A DNA stretch of 64,000 bases from Stenotrophomonas beteli (GCF_001431665.1 NZ_LLXV01000019.1:95151-159150); one strand, 5' to 3'. Shown: positions 33,812 to 41,837, counted from the stretch's first letter. A program made the numbers and translations. The notes: generated by a model not told the origin, from the sequence alone.

Positions 33812-35557
33812 ATGAACGACCACGACCGCGCACGAACCGATTCCCGCCGCCTGCGGCCGGCCCGACGGGCGCTGCTGTGCTGCGCCGTGCTGCTCAGCCT
33901 GGCCGCGCCGGCCGGTGCGATGGCCGCTGAAACCACCATGGTCAAGCTGATCAAGGGCCTGATTGCCAGCGGCGCATTGAAGCCCGAAGACGGCCAGGCA
34001 TTGCTGCTGCAGGCCGAGGCAGAAGCCGCTGCCGCGCAGCGCGCGGTGGCCACCGGCGGTGCTGCCGCCAGTGGCGGTGTCGCCCTGGAAGCCGGCGACG
34101 TGCGTGTACCCTATGTGCCGCAGAGCGTGCGCGACGGCATCCGCGATGAAGTGCGCCAGGAGGTGATGGCGCAGGCGAAGTCCGAGGGCTGGGCGGCACC
34201 GAACGAAGTGGCCGAATGGACCAAGCGCATCAAGGTCACCGGTGACATGCGCGTGCGCAGCGAGTCGCGCTTCTTCTCCGAACGCAACAGCGACATCGTG
34301 AGCAACTGGTCGTCGATCAATTCCGGCAACGGTTTCGACACCAACACCAACACCAACCTGCAACTGCCACCGCTGCTCAATACCCGCCAGGACCGCCGCA
34401 ACCTGTGGCGCATCCGCGCCCGCCTGGGCATCGAGGCGACCATCGGCCAGCACACATCCGCCGGCGTGCGGCTGGCCAGCGGCAGCAACAATGGCCCGGT
34501 GTCGACCACCGAACAGCTCGGTGGCGGCCTGAGCAAGAAGGACGTGTGGCTGGACCAGGCCTGGCTGGCCTACAGCCCGGCCGGCTGGGTGACGGTGCGC
34601 GGCGGTCGCTTCGGCAATCCGTTCTGGAGCAGCGACACGCTGTTCTCCAACGACCTGAACGTTGATGGCCTGGCCGCCAACCTGACGTACGACGTCGACG
34701 GCGGTGATCTCGGCCTGTTCGGCACTCTGGCCGTGGTACCGCTGGAGTACACCTCCGACAATGCGCCGAACCGCAACCAGGTGAAGACGCCCAACGAGAA
34801 CAAGTGGCTCTCGGGCGCGCAGGTGGGCGTGAACTGGCGCTTCAGCGAGGGCAATGCCCTGCGCGCCGCGGTGGGCTACTACGATTTCAAGAACATCAGT
34901 GGCCGGCTGTCCTCGCCGTGCCTGCTGTATGCCGGCGCCGACGGTTGCGATACCGACTGGTCGCGGCCGGCGTTCATGCAGAAGGGCAACACGCTGATGC
35001 TGATCCGCGACATCGCGCGCAACCCGCTGGATCCGGCCAACACGCCCACCCCGCAGTACGTCGGCCTGGCCTCGGCATTCCGCCTGGCCACGCTGAACCT
35101 GCGCTGGGATACGCAGCTGGTGCAGGGCATCGGACTGCGCCTGGACGGCGACTACATCCGCAACCTTGCCTATGACAAGCAGGCGATGTTCAACCGCGCC
35201 AACAATGGCATCGTCAACAACTACGGTGCCGGCGGTGCGGCCAGCATCGACACCTTCCGCAGTGGCGATACCGCGTGGATGCTGCAGGCCACCTTCGGCG
35301 CCACCGACCTGAAGGAGAAGGGCCAGTGGCAGGCGCTGCTGGGCTACAAGCGCATCGAGGCCGATGCGCTGCCGGACGCCTACAACGACCCGAACTTCCA
35401 CCTCGGCGGTACCAATGCCCGCGGCTACTACGTGGGTGGTGCCTACGCGCTGGATGCGCGCAGCTGGATCAGCGGCAAGTGGATGGCGGCCAAGGAAGTG
35501 TCCGGTGCGCCGTTGTCGATCGATGTCTTCCAGCTGGAGTTCAATACCGGCTTCTGA
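33812..35557 (+). CDS. Putative outer-membrane porin (Porin_5 type)
   Basis: A 581-residue outer-membrane protein. It has an N-terminal signal (to about residue 35) and a helical region with an SLH-like flavour (MVKLIKGLIASGALKPEDGQALLLQAEAE). The predicted beta-barrel starts near residue 140 (TKRIKVTGDMRVRSESRFFS) and has many alternating aromatic strands, ending in a terminal Phe (LEFNTGF) as in BAM substrates. Substrate unknown; phosphate-ester or other nutrient uptake fits the locus. ATG 33812 is chosen over longer frames. It sits 42 bases after tonB and probably belongs to the same transcript. Confidence 0.8.
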   Translation: MNDHDRARTDSRRLRPARRALLCCAVLLSLAAPAGAMAAETTMVKLIKGLIASGALKPEDGQALLLQAEAEAAAAQRAVATGGAAASGGVALEAGDVRVPYVPQSVRDGIRDEVRQEVMAQAKSEGWAAPNEVAEWTKRIKVTGDMRVRSESRFFSERNSDIVSNWSSINSGNGFDTNTNTNLQLPPLLNTRQDRRNLWRIRARLGIEATIGQHTSAGVRLASGSNNGPVSTTEQLGGGLSKKDVWLDQAWLAYSPAGWVTVRGGRFGNPFWSSDTLFSNDLNVDGLAANLTYDVDGGDLGLFGTLAVVPLEYTSDNAPNRNQVKTPNENKWLSGAQVGVNWRFSEGNALRAAVGYYDFKNISGRLSSPCLLYAGADGCDTDWSRPAFMQKGNTLMLIRDIARNPLDPANTPTPQYVGLASAFRLATLNLRWDTQLVQGIGLRLDGDYIRNLAYDKQAMFNRANNGIVNNYGAGGAASIDTFRSGDTAWMLQATFGATDLKEKGQWQALLGYKRIEADALPDAYNDPNFHLGGTNARGYYVGGAYALDARSWISGKWMAAKEVSGAPLSIDVFQLEFNTGF

Positions 35558-35593
35558 GTGGCGGCGTGATGCGGTTCACGGAGTGCGTGGCGG

Positions 35594-35611
35594 GGGCGCA
35601 GCGATGCGCCC
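35594..35611 (+). terminator. GNRA-loop hairpin after the porin gene
   Basis: Stem GGGCGCA / TGCGCCC around a gcga loop, followed by gtct. It lies 36 bases after the porin stop. There is little U-tract, so termination would be partial. Confidence 0.45.
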
Positions 35612-35654
35612 GTCTAGGGAAAGGAGACCACGCGTTGCATATAAGGAGGAGTGG

Positions 35655-35984
35655 ATGAGCCGTCGCAAGCTGTTCGAAAGTTCCGAACCGTCCAGCCAGA
35701 TGCTGGGCATCGGGCCGGCCTATGTCTCGGTGGAGGGCCTGCGCCAGCACCTGGCGGAGTTCCTGCTGTATGCGGGACGGCCGGTGGTGATCATGCGCGG
35801 GCGCAGCGAAGTGGGCTACTTCCTGCCGGCGCGGTGCTGGCGCCAGCGCGACGATGACCCGCTGGCTGCGGCCGCCGCTGGCCAGCTGCTGGATGCGGCC
35901 GGCTTCCAGGCCGAGGACATCCAGCAGGTGGAGCAGGAATTCAACGCGATGCGCCAGCGCACCGTGCTGCATTCACGGCGCTGA
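35655..35984 (+). CDS. Orphan Phd-like protein at the end of the TPS/TonB block
   Basis: A 109-residue protein whose middle part reads like a Phd/YefM antitoxin (YVSVEGLRQHLAEFLLYAGR then PVVIMRGRSEVGYFLPA). A short acidic helix follows. It lacks the transposase-like tail of the two proteins at 2690-3946. A strong aaggagga lies 4 bases before ATG 35655. No toxin gene is adjacent; the next gene is on the opposite strand. With the pair upstream it makes three Phd-like genes bracketing one locus, recalling phdA next to pdtB in P. aeruginosa. A transcriptional role is plausible but unproven. Confidence 0.75.
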   Translation: MSRRKLFESSEPSSQMLGIGPAYVSVEGLRQHLAEFLLYAGRPVVIMRGRSEVGYFLPARCWRQRDDDPLAAAAAGQLLDAAGFQAEDIQQVEQEFNAMRQRTVLHSRR

Positions 35985-35991
35985 GCCGTCC

Positions 35992-36043
35992 GTAGCGCCG
36001 AGCATGGGCTCGGCTCTACCGTAGATCCACGCCATGCGTGGAT
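35992..36043. repeat. Two tandem SMAG elements
   Basis: gtagCGCCGAGCatgGGCTCGGCtctac (35992-36019) is followed by gtagATCCACGCcatGCGTGGAT (36021-36043), one of each palindrome type, between convergent genes. Confidence 0.75.
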
Positions 36044-36047
36044 GGGG

Positions 36048-36446
36048 TTATGCTGCACCTCCACGCTCACTGGTGATGCGTGCGCCTTCGCGCATCACCA
36101 GCGTCACCGGCGTCTTTTCCACCACCTCCAGCAACCGTTGCCACTGCGCATCGCTCAGCTCGGCGCTGGAACGTAGTACGCGGTGCACATGGAAACTTCC
36201 ATCCTCGTCACGGTCCGAGCGCAGCTCCGCATGGAACTCACCCAGTTCCCAGCCTTTTCGCTGCGCGTACATGCGCAGGGTGATGGCGGTGCAGGCCGCC
36301 AGCGAGGCCAGGTACAGGTCGAACGGCGCGAAGCCCTTGCCCTGGCCACCCAGCGAGGCGGGTTCATCGGCATCCACGTCGAAGCCGCCATTGCTGATGT
36401 GGTGCAGGTAGTTGTCGCCGGTCGAAACAATGCGTGCGTAGGCCAT
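36048..36446 (-). CDS. OsmC-family protein
   Basis: A 132-residue OsmC/Ohr-like protein, normally a thiol peroxidase against organic hydroperoxides. Landmarks are the N-terminal strands (ARIVSTGDNYLHHIS), the DADEPASLGGQGKGFAPFDL segment and the central helix with the first catalytic Cys at C52 (LAACTAITLRMYAQRKGW). The second helix reads EKTPVTLVM where active enzymes usually have a Cys before the Pro, so the resolving cysteine appears to be missing. Start chosen at ATG 36446 (ggaga upstream); ATG 36458 is an alternative. Confidence 0.85.
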   Translation of the reverse strand: MAYARIVSTGDNYLHHISNGGFDVDADEPASLGGQGKGFAPFDLYLASLAACTAITLRMYAQRKGWELGEFHAELRSDRDEDGSFHVHRVLRSSAELSDAQWQRLLEVVEKTPVTLVMREGARITSERGGAA

Positions 36447-36469
36447 CACATTCTCCATCTGTCCATGGC

Positions 36470-36550
36470 GTCGAGCCGTGCTCGGCCAGCCCCACTATAG
36501 GGCCGGGCCATGCTCGACCAAACCCACTGTAGAGTCGAGCCATGCTCGAC
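36470..36550. repeat. Three degenerate SMAG copies upstream of osmC
   Basis: gTCGAGCCgtGCTCGGC (36470-36487), atagGGCCGGGCcatGCTCGAC (about 36497-36518) and gtagAGTCGAGCcatGCTCGAC (36529-36550) are arranged head to tail in the gap between the osmC-like gene and the upstream hydrolase. Confidence 0.65.
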
Positions 36551-36594
36551 TGCTCCAAAAGGCGGCGCCAGCCAGTACCGGCGCCGCCACCCAA

Positions 36595-37236
36595 TCACTC
36601 GGTACGATCGTACGAGAACTGGATGCCCGCCGTACCACCGGTTTCAATGAAGAGGCTCATGAAGGCCGGCACCGTTTCCGAACGGGCCCAGTCGCGCTGC
36701 AGCTCGCAGAACAGCTGCGGGACGCTGATCAGCTGGCCACCGGCCTGTTCGATGCGGCGCAGCGCCGCATCGTGCGCGGCCAGCGAGGTGCCGCCGACGG
36801 CGTCGACCACCACGTACACCTCATAGCCTTCCTTCAACGCATCCAGGGCCGGGAAAGTCAGGCACGCCTCGGTCCACAGCGCGGTCATGATCAACTTGCG
36901 GCGGCCGGTGGCCTCCACCGCGCTGCGGAACTCGACGTCTTCCCAGGCGTTGATGGTGGTGCGGTCGTAGGTCGGGTAGCCACCCAGCACCTTGCGCAGC
37001 TGCGGAATCGGCGGCTTGTTCAGGCCGGTCTTGACGTTCACCGTCGAATGCACGATCGGCAGGCCGTAAGCCACAGCGGCTTTGGCGGTGCCGACGATGT
37101 TGTTGACCAGCAGCTGGCGGTCCATCGAGGCGATGGAGTTCACCTGCACCGGCTGATAGTCGATGATGATGAAGGCGGAATTCTGCGGGGTCAGCAGATG
37201 ATCGCTGGCCGGGTCGCGGATCGGTTCACTGGACAT
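36595..37236 (-). CDS. Isochorismatase-family cysteine hydrolase (YcaC-like)
   Basis: A 213-residue hydrolase. It shows the first-strand Asp (SAFIIIDYQPVQVNSI, D26), the INAWEDVEFRSAVEATGRRK region and the nucleophile cysteine in LIMTALWTEACLTFPAL (C125), all typical of the YcaC/cysteine hydrolase branch. The natural substrate is unknown for this branch, so I give no gene name. It follows a second, diverged member of the same family 53 bases upstream on the same strand, and both are probably cotranscribed with the pirin gene. Confidence 0.88.
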   Translation of the reverse strand: MSSEPIRDPASDHLLTPQNSAFIIIDYQPVQVNSIASMDRQLLVNNIVGTAKAAVAYGLPIVHSTVNVKTGLNKPPIPQLRKVLGGYPTYDRTTINAWEDVEFRSAVEATGRRKLIMTALWTEACLTFPALDALKEGYEVYVVVDAVGGTSLAAHDAALRRIEQAGGQLISVPQLFCELQRDWARSETVPAFMSLFIETGGTAGIQFSYDRTE

Positions 37237-37289
37237 GCTGGGTCTCCTGTTCGGGGAAGTGCCGAGGATCGGCGGTCAACCGGGGCAGC

Positions 37290-37970
37290 TCAGCTGCGCT
37301 GAGAATCCAGCTGTTCGTGGTTCTTCTGCACGTCCTGTGCCTTCAGGTAGCTTTCGATCAGCAGCTGGTAGTTCGGGAAAATCCTGGTGTAGACCTCGGC
37401 CCACTGCTGGGCATCGTCGCGGTTCCAGGTGCGCTGGATCTCCGAGGCCACCGCGGCGGTGTCCATCGGCACCACGCCGGCCTGCACCACCCGGGCCAGG
37501 GTGATCTCTTCGGCCATCTTCGAGTAGGTGCCCGACGCGTCGATGACCGCGAACACCTGGTAACCATCGGCAACGGCGGCGATCGACGGGAACGCCATGC
37601 ACACGCTGGTGATGGTGCCGGCAATGATCAGCTGCCTGCGGCCGGTGGCCTTCACCGCAGCGACGAACTCGGGATTGTCCCAGGCGTTGATCTCGCCCTT
37701 GCGCGCCACGTACTGGGCATGCGGGGCCGCGTCGTGGATCTCCGGGATCAGCGGGCCGTTCGGGCCCTGCGGGACAGAGGCGGTGGTGATCACCGGCATC
37801 TTCGCCAGCGTGGCCATCCTGGCCAGCGCAGTGGCGTGGGCGCGCACGCGGGTGAACGGCATGTCACCGATGGTCTGGAACAGGCCGCTCTGATGGTCGA
37901 TCAGCAGCATCGCGGCATTGTCCGGATCGATCACCGGGCGGGCACCTTTGAAGTTGGCGGGGGTACTCAT
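37290..37970 (-). CDS. Second isochorismatase-family hydrolase
   Basis: A 226-residue paralogue of the preceding hydrolase. Asp is in AAMLLIDHQSGLFQTIGD (D25), INAWDNPEFVAAVKATGRRQ matches its neighbour closely, and the Cys is in IIAGTITSVCMAFPSIAA (C124). It carries a longer charged C-terminus (YLKAQDVQKNHEQLDSQ). Substrate unknown. An RBS (caggag in the minus-strand sense) precedes ATG 37970. It lies between the pirin gene and the other hydrolase. Confidence 0.88.
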   Translation of the reverse strand: MSTPANFKGARPVIDPDNAAMLLIDHQSGLFQTIGDMPFTRVRAHATALARMATLAKMPVITTASVPQGPNGPLIPEIHDAAPHAQYVARKGEINAWDNPEFVAAVKATGRRQLIIAGTITSVCMAFPSIAAVADGYQVFAVIDASGTYSKMAEEITLARVVQAGVVPMDTAAVASEIQRTWNRDDAQQWAEVYTRIFPNYQLLIESYLKAQDVQKNHEQLDSQRS

Positions 37971-38042
37971 GGTCAGTCTCCTGGAGAAGGTGGGCGATGG
38001 CCCGGAAGGTGTGGCGGGCCAATGCCCGCCGCATTGAAACGA

Positions 38043-38909
38043 TCAGTGCGCGATCTGGCCGAAGCGGCCGCTGTTGAAGTCGTTGACCGCCTGCGCGATC
38101 TCGGCCTGGCTGTTCATCACGAACGGGCCATAGCCCACCACCGGCTCGTCGATCGGTTCACCGCTGAGCAGCAGCACGGTGGCGTCGCTGTCGGCGTCGA
38201 CGAACACGTCCTCGCCGCTGCGGTCGAAGGTGACCAGCTGTGCCTCGCCGACCGGCTGGCCGTCGTTGATCCGCACCGTGCCCTTCAGCACCACCAGCGC
38301 CAGCGTGCGGCCATCGGCCACCGGCAGTTCGGCGTGGTGGCCCTGCTGCAGGCGGATGTCCCAGACATCCATCGGCGTGTGCGTCCGGGCGGGGCCGGCG
38401 TGGCCGTCGAAGCGACCGGCGATGACCCGCACGCGGCCGGCGCCATCGGGCAGATCCACCGAGGGAATCTCTGCGTCGAGCAGGGTCTGGTAGCCCGGTG
38501 CACCCATCTTGTCCTGCGCCGGCAGGTTCACCCACAGCTGCACCATGTCCAGCGTGCCGCCGCGCCTGCTGAATTCCGGCGTGTGGAATTCCTCGTGGAG
38601 GATGCCGGAGGCCGCGGTCATCCACTGCACGTCACCCGGGCCGATGGTGCCGCCGGCGCCGGTCGAATCGCGATGCGCGACCTCGCCCTCGTACACGATG
38701 GTGACCGTCTCGAAACCACGGTGCGGATGCTGGCCGACACCACGCGGCGTATCGCTGGGCGCGAAGGTGTAGGGGCCGGCGTAGTCCAGCAGCAGGAACG
38801 GGCTGAGGTGCTGGCCGTGGGTGTTGTAGGAAAACATCGAGCGGGCGGGGAATCCGTCGCCCACCCAGTGCGGGCGGGGGGCACTGTAGGTACCGGTGAC
38901 ACGCTTCAT
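38043..38909 (-). CDS. Pirin-family cupin protein
   Basis: A 288-residue bicupin. The metal site is intact: HPHRGFETVT gives H61 and H63, and GILHEEFHTPE gives H105 and E107. Bacterial pirins act as quercetinase-like dioxygenases or redox modulators; the exact reaction here is unknown. ATG 38909 follows aggaga. It is the first gene of the minus-strand unit with the two isochorismatase-like hydrolases and possibly the OsmC-like gene, divergent from a LysR regulator. Confidence 0.9.
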   Translation of the reverse strand: MKRVTGTYSAPRPHWVGDGFPARSMFSYNTHGQHLSPFLLLDYAGPYTFAPSDTPRGVGQHPHRGFETVTIVYEGEVAHRDSTGAGGTIGPGDVQWMTAASGILHEEFHTPEFSRRGGTLDMVQLWVNLPAQDKMGAPGYQTLLDAEIPSVDLPDGAGRVRVIAGRFDGHAGPARTHTPMDVWDIRLQQGHHAELPVADGRTLALVVLKGTVRINDGQPVGEAQLVTFDRSGEDVFVDADSDATVLLLSGEPIDEPVVGYGPFVMNSQAEIAQAVNDFNSGRFGQIAH

Positions 38910-38973
38910 GGCGATCTCCTGGCCGGGGCTGCCGGCCGCTGTTCTTCGTTGCGAAGACGATATCGCCGTGACA

Positions 38974-38994
38974 ATTGGCCCAGTAGACGCCAAT
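38974..38994. promoter_or_regulatory. LysR-type binding palindrome between pirin and lysR genes
   Basis: ATTGGC-N9-GCCAAT is a perfect interrupted palindrome of the T-N11-A kind bound by LysR-type regulators. It lies centrally in the 150-base divergent intergenic region and would serve both promoters. Confidence 0.6.
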
Positions 38995-39059
38995 ATTTGC
39001 CGTCATAGTCCTATCTGGTGAACAATGCTCGCAGGCCGTGGGCCGCAGGAGACCGCCCC

Positions 39060-39986
39060 GTGTTCATCGCAGATATCCGCCGTTGTGACCTCAACGATCT
39101 GTTCTACTTCGCCATGGTGGTCGAGCACGGCGGCTTCTCGCAGGCTGGGCGGGCGCTGGCCATGCCGAAGTCGAAACTGAGCCGGCGCATCGCGCTGCTG
39201 GAAGAACGGTTGGGCGTGCGCCTGATCCAGCGCTCGACCCGGCGTTTCTCGGTCACCGAAGTCGGCCAGGACTACTACCGCCATTGCAAGGCCATGCTGG
39301 TCGAGGCCGAAGCGGCCGAAGAAGCGATTGCGATGTCACGCGCCGAGCCGCGCGGCACCATCCGCCTGGCATGCCCGATCGCGATCCTGCATGCGCGCAT
39401 CGGCACGATGCTGGCCGACTTCCTGGCCCTGTACCCGCAGGTGACGGTGCAGCTGGACGCCACCAACCGCCGCGTGGACGTGGTGGGCGAGGGTGTGGAC
39501 GTGGCGATCCGGGTGCGGCCGCCGCCACTGGAGGACAGTGACCTGGTGGTACGCGTGCTGGCGCGCCGGGTCTGGTGCACCTGTGCCAGTCCGGCGCTGC
39601 TGCAGCGGCTGGGCACGCCGCAGGTGCCGGCCGATCTGGCGATGATGCCGACCGTCGATCTGGCATCGCCCAGCCAGCAGCATGCCTGGGAATACACCGG
39701 CCCGGACGATGTGCTGGCCAGCGTGCACCACCGCCCACGGCTGGTCAGCGATGACATGATCGCGCTGCGCACCGCCGCGGTGGCCGGGGTGGGCCTGCTG
39801 ATGCTGCCGCGGATGATGATCAGCGACGAGCTGGCCCGTGGCGCACTGGTGCCGGTGCTGCCGGAGTGGGTGCCGAAGCATGGCATCGTGCACGCGGTGT
39901 TCCCGTCGCGACGCGGCCTGTTGCCAGCGGTGCGCGCGTTGATCGATTACCTCGCCGAGCGTTTCGAGGCGCTGGAGGAACCCTAG
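39060..39986 (+). CDS. LysR-family transcriptional regulator
   Basis: A 308-residue LysR-type regulator. The winged HTH (about residues 8-65) includes FYFAMVVEHGGFSQAGRALA and KSKLSRRIALLEERLGVRL. The effector domain contains a DVAIRVRPPPLEDSDLV segment typical of the CrgA/AaeR-like branch. Start chosen at GTG 39060 with aggaga upstream; an in-frame GTG lies at 39018. Divergent from the pirin operon, it probably controls that operon and itself through the intergenic palindrome. Inducer unknown. Confidence 0.9.
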   Translation: MFIADIRRCDLNDLFYFAMVVEHGGFSQAGRALAMPKSKLSRRIALLEERLGVRLIQRSTRRFSVTEVGQDYYRHCKAMLVEAEAAEEAIAMSRAEPRGTIRLACPIAILHARIGTMLADFLALYPQVTVQLDATNRRVDVVGEGVDVAIRVRPPPLEDSDLVVRVLARRVWCTCASPALLQRLGTPQVPADLAMMPTVDLASPSQQHAWEYTGPDDVLASVHHRPRLVSDDMIALRTAAVAGVGLLMLPRMMISDELARGALVPVLPEWVPKHGIVHAVFPSRRGLLPAVRALIDYLAERFEALEEP

Positions 39987-39993
39987 GTCTTCC

Positions 39994-40012
39994 ATCCACA
40001 CCATGCGTGGAT
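39994..40012. repeat. Degenerate SMAG palindrome
   Basis: ATCCACAccatGCGTGGAT just after the LysR gene, a type B half-element without a clear GTAG tip. Confidence 0.5.
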
Positions 40013-40114
40013 GATGCCGGGGCCGTGGCTTGCCGCCTGCGGCCGTGCAGCCCACAATCCACGTCCGGACCGTCGCCATCACGCCCATCATTCCCCGGTC
40101 CGGCCTTGGCACCT

Positions 40115-40618
40115 ATGTCTCCCAATGCCCTGGCGCTGGTCGAGCTGCTGATCCGCGAGCGCCGTGCGTTGTCCCGCTTCATCGCGCGCTACCTCGACCC
40201 CGCCAGTACCGAGGACACCCTGCAGAACCTGTACCTGAAGGCCAGCAGCGTGCCCGGTGATCCACCGATCCTGGAGCCGCGCGGTTATCTGTACCGGATG
40301 GCCTATCACCACGCGCTCAACCGCAGCCAGTCCGACGCCCGCGAGCGGCGTGCCATGGCCGAGTACGCCGTCGACATGGCCGGGGCCAGTCGCGATGGCG
40401 AGGCGCAGGCACTGGACCAGGCGCAGCTGCGCGAGATCACCCAGACCATCCTCGCCTTGCCGGCGCAGGTGCGCGAGTGCTTCGTGCTCAACCGTTACCT
40501 GGGCCTGAGCGAGCGCGAGATCGCCACCCGACTGGGAATCTCCAAGAGCCTGGTCGGCAAGCATGTGCTGCGCGCGGCGCTGCTGATCCAGCAACAACAG
40601 CAGGGAATGCGCCGATGA
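40115..40618 (+). CDS. ECF sigma factor, FecI type, of the haem cluster
   Basis: A 167-residue ECF sigma factor. Region 2 includes FIARYLDPASTEDTLQNLYL and GYLYRMAYHHALNRSQSD; region 4 includes YLGLSEREIATRLGISKSLV as the DNA-reading helix-turn-helix. ATG 40115 is the first start giving a normal FecI-like length. It is followed by a FecR-type regulator and an STN-bearing receptor, the standard order of an iron or haem surface-signalling system. It should transcribe the receptor gene when haem cargo is bound. Confidence 0.9.
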   Translation: MSPNALALVELLIRERRALSRFIARYLDPASTEDTLQNLYLKASSVPGDPPILEPRGYLYRMAYHHALNRSQSDARERRAMAEYAVDMAGASRDGEAQALDQAQLREITQTILALPAQVRECFVLNRYLGLSEREIATRLGISKSLVGKHVLRAALLIQQQQQGMRR

Positions 40619-40700
40619 GCGGCGATTGCCGTGGGCAGATCGCGCCCGCCGTTGTCACAACTGGAAAGCGCACCCCTTCGTGGTGCGGCAGGCCACAACC

Positions 40701-41657
40701 ATGACCACGTCCGAACCCTCGCCGCGTCAGGCCAGGCAGGCGTTGCGCTGGGTGATACGGTGCAGTGCAGGCCCGCTGCCGGAACGCCAGCAACGAGCCC
40801 TGCTGCGCTGGCTGCAGGCCGACCGCCGCCATGCGCTGGCCTGGCGCCAGCAGCAGGCTTTCTGGCAGCGGTTGGACGCTGCCGGGCCGGAGGTGCTGGC
40901 CGCGCTGCCAGAGGTGACCGCAGATCGGCAGGGGCTGCGTCTGATCGCACCGCGCCGCCGGCTGCCGTGGCTGCTGGCCAGCGCAGCGGTGGTGGTGCTG
41001 ATGGTCGCGGCCGCGCCGCAGGCGCTGATGCTGGCGCGCAGTGACCTGCGCAGCAGTGATGCGCCGCGCGTGGTGCAGCTGGACGACGGCAGCACCGCGG
41101 TACTCGATGCCGGCACCGCGTTGGCGCTCGAGTTCGACGATCAGCAGCGGCGCGTGCGCCTGCTGCGCGGGCAGGCCTGGTTCCAGGTGGTGCATGAGCA
41201 GCGGCCGTTCCAGGTCGAGGCCGGCGGTGGCCAGATCCGTGATGTTGGCACCGCGTTCAGCGTGTCGATGCAGGGTGCCACGATCACCACCCAGGTCAGC
41301 GAGGGCGTGGTTGATGCACGCCCCGGCGACGGCAGCATGCAGCGCCTGCGTGCCGGGCAGGCGGGCGCGTTCCGTGACGGGCGTTGGCTGCAGCCGCTGC
41401 GGCAGGTCGACCCGGAGGCGATGGCGCCGTGGCGCCGTGGTGAGGTGGCCATCGACGATCTGCCCGCTGCACAGGCCATCACCGACCTCGGCCGCTACCG
41501 CCGTGCACCGGTCTGGGTGCTGGGCGGGCAGGGCGCCCGCGTGCGGGTCAGTGGCCTGTTCCATCTGCAGCAAGCGGACGCGGCCATCGACGCCGTGGCC
41601 GCGCAGGCGGGACTGCGCGTGCAGCGCTTGCCTGGTGGTGCGTTGCTGGTGTGGTGA
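40701..41657 (+). CDS. FecR-family anti-sigma factor of the haem cluster
   Basis: A 318-residue sigma regulator. Its cytoplasmic N-terminal part reads QARQALRWVIRCSAGPLPER and LQADRRHALAWRQQQAFWQR. One membrane helix lies at about 90-106 (WLLASAAVVVLMVAAA). The FecR domain follows (VVQLDDGSTAVLDAGTALAL, GQIRDVGTAFSVSMQG), then a C-terminal STN-like part (FHLQQADAAIDAVAAQAGL). ATG 40701 gives the normal N-terminus; the frame is open back to 40626. It should gate the adjacent sigma factor in response to the receptor's STN domain. Confidence 0.9.
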   Translation: MTTSEPSPRQARQALRWVIRCSAGPLPERQQRALLRWLQADRRHALAWRQQQAFWQRLDAAGPEVLAALPEVTADRQGLRLIAPRRRLPWLLASAAVVVLMVAAAPQALMLARSDLRSSDAPRVVQLDDGSTAVLDAGTALALEFDDQQRRVRLLRGQAWFQVVHEQRPFQVEAGGGQIRDVGTAFSVSMQGATITTQVSEGVVDARPGDGSMQRLRAGQAGAFRDGRWLQPLRQVDPEAMAPWRRGEVAIDDLPAAQAITDLGRYRRAPVWVLGGQGARVRVSGLFHLQQADAAIDAVAAQAGLRVQRLPGGALLVW

Positions 41658-41688
41658 AGGACCTGCGGAGCATGCATGAGCCGGCCGC

Positions 41689-41747
41689 ATGAAAAAAATG
41701 AAAAAACCGTGGGCAGTCGTCGCACCCCGCTGTCTATAGAGGTATAG
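41689..41747 (+). promoter_or_regulatory. A-rich element and CTATA/TATAG dyad upstream of the haem receptor
   Basis: The 180-base gap before the receptor contains two ATGAAAAAA units (41689-41706), very AT-rich for this genome, followed by tgtctata with a dyad CTATA-gagg-TATAG (41734-41747). It may hold the ECF-dependent promoter (an A-rich -35/UP region and a -10 near tgtct). I could not fit a known FecI-type consensus with correct spacing, and no convincing Fur box is visible. Confidence 0.3.
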
Positions 41748-41837
41748 CCAGAGCGAAACAGCGTTTCTCCTCGAGCCAGACACACTGCCGGCATCGGATG
41801 TGCCGGTGGTCCCGCCCCGCTTGAGGAGTTCCTGTCC

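Noticed and set aside
35655..35984. A toxin-antitoxin pair at the Phd-like gene after the porin
   Set aside because: No second small gene is adjacent on the same strand; the next feature is a SMAG pair and a convergent OsmC-like gene.
41689..41739. A 16-residue leader peptide gene MKKMKKPW... before the haem receptor
   Set aside because: No ribosome binding site and no terminator/antiterminator structure; kept only as part of the A-rich element.
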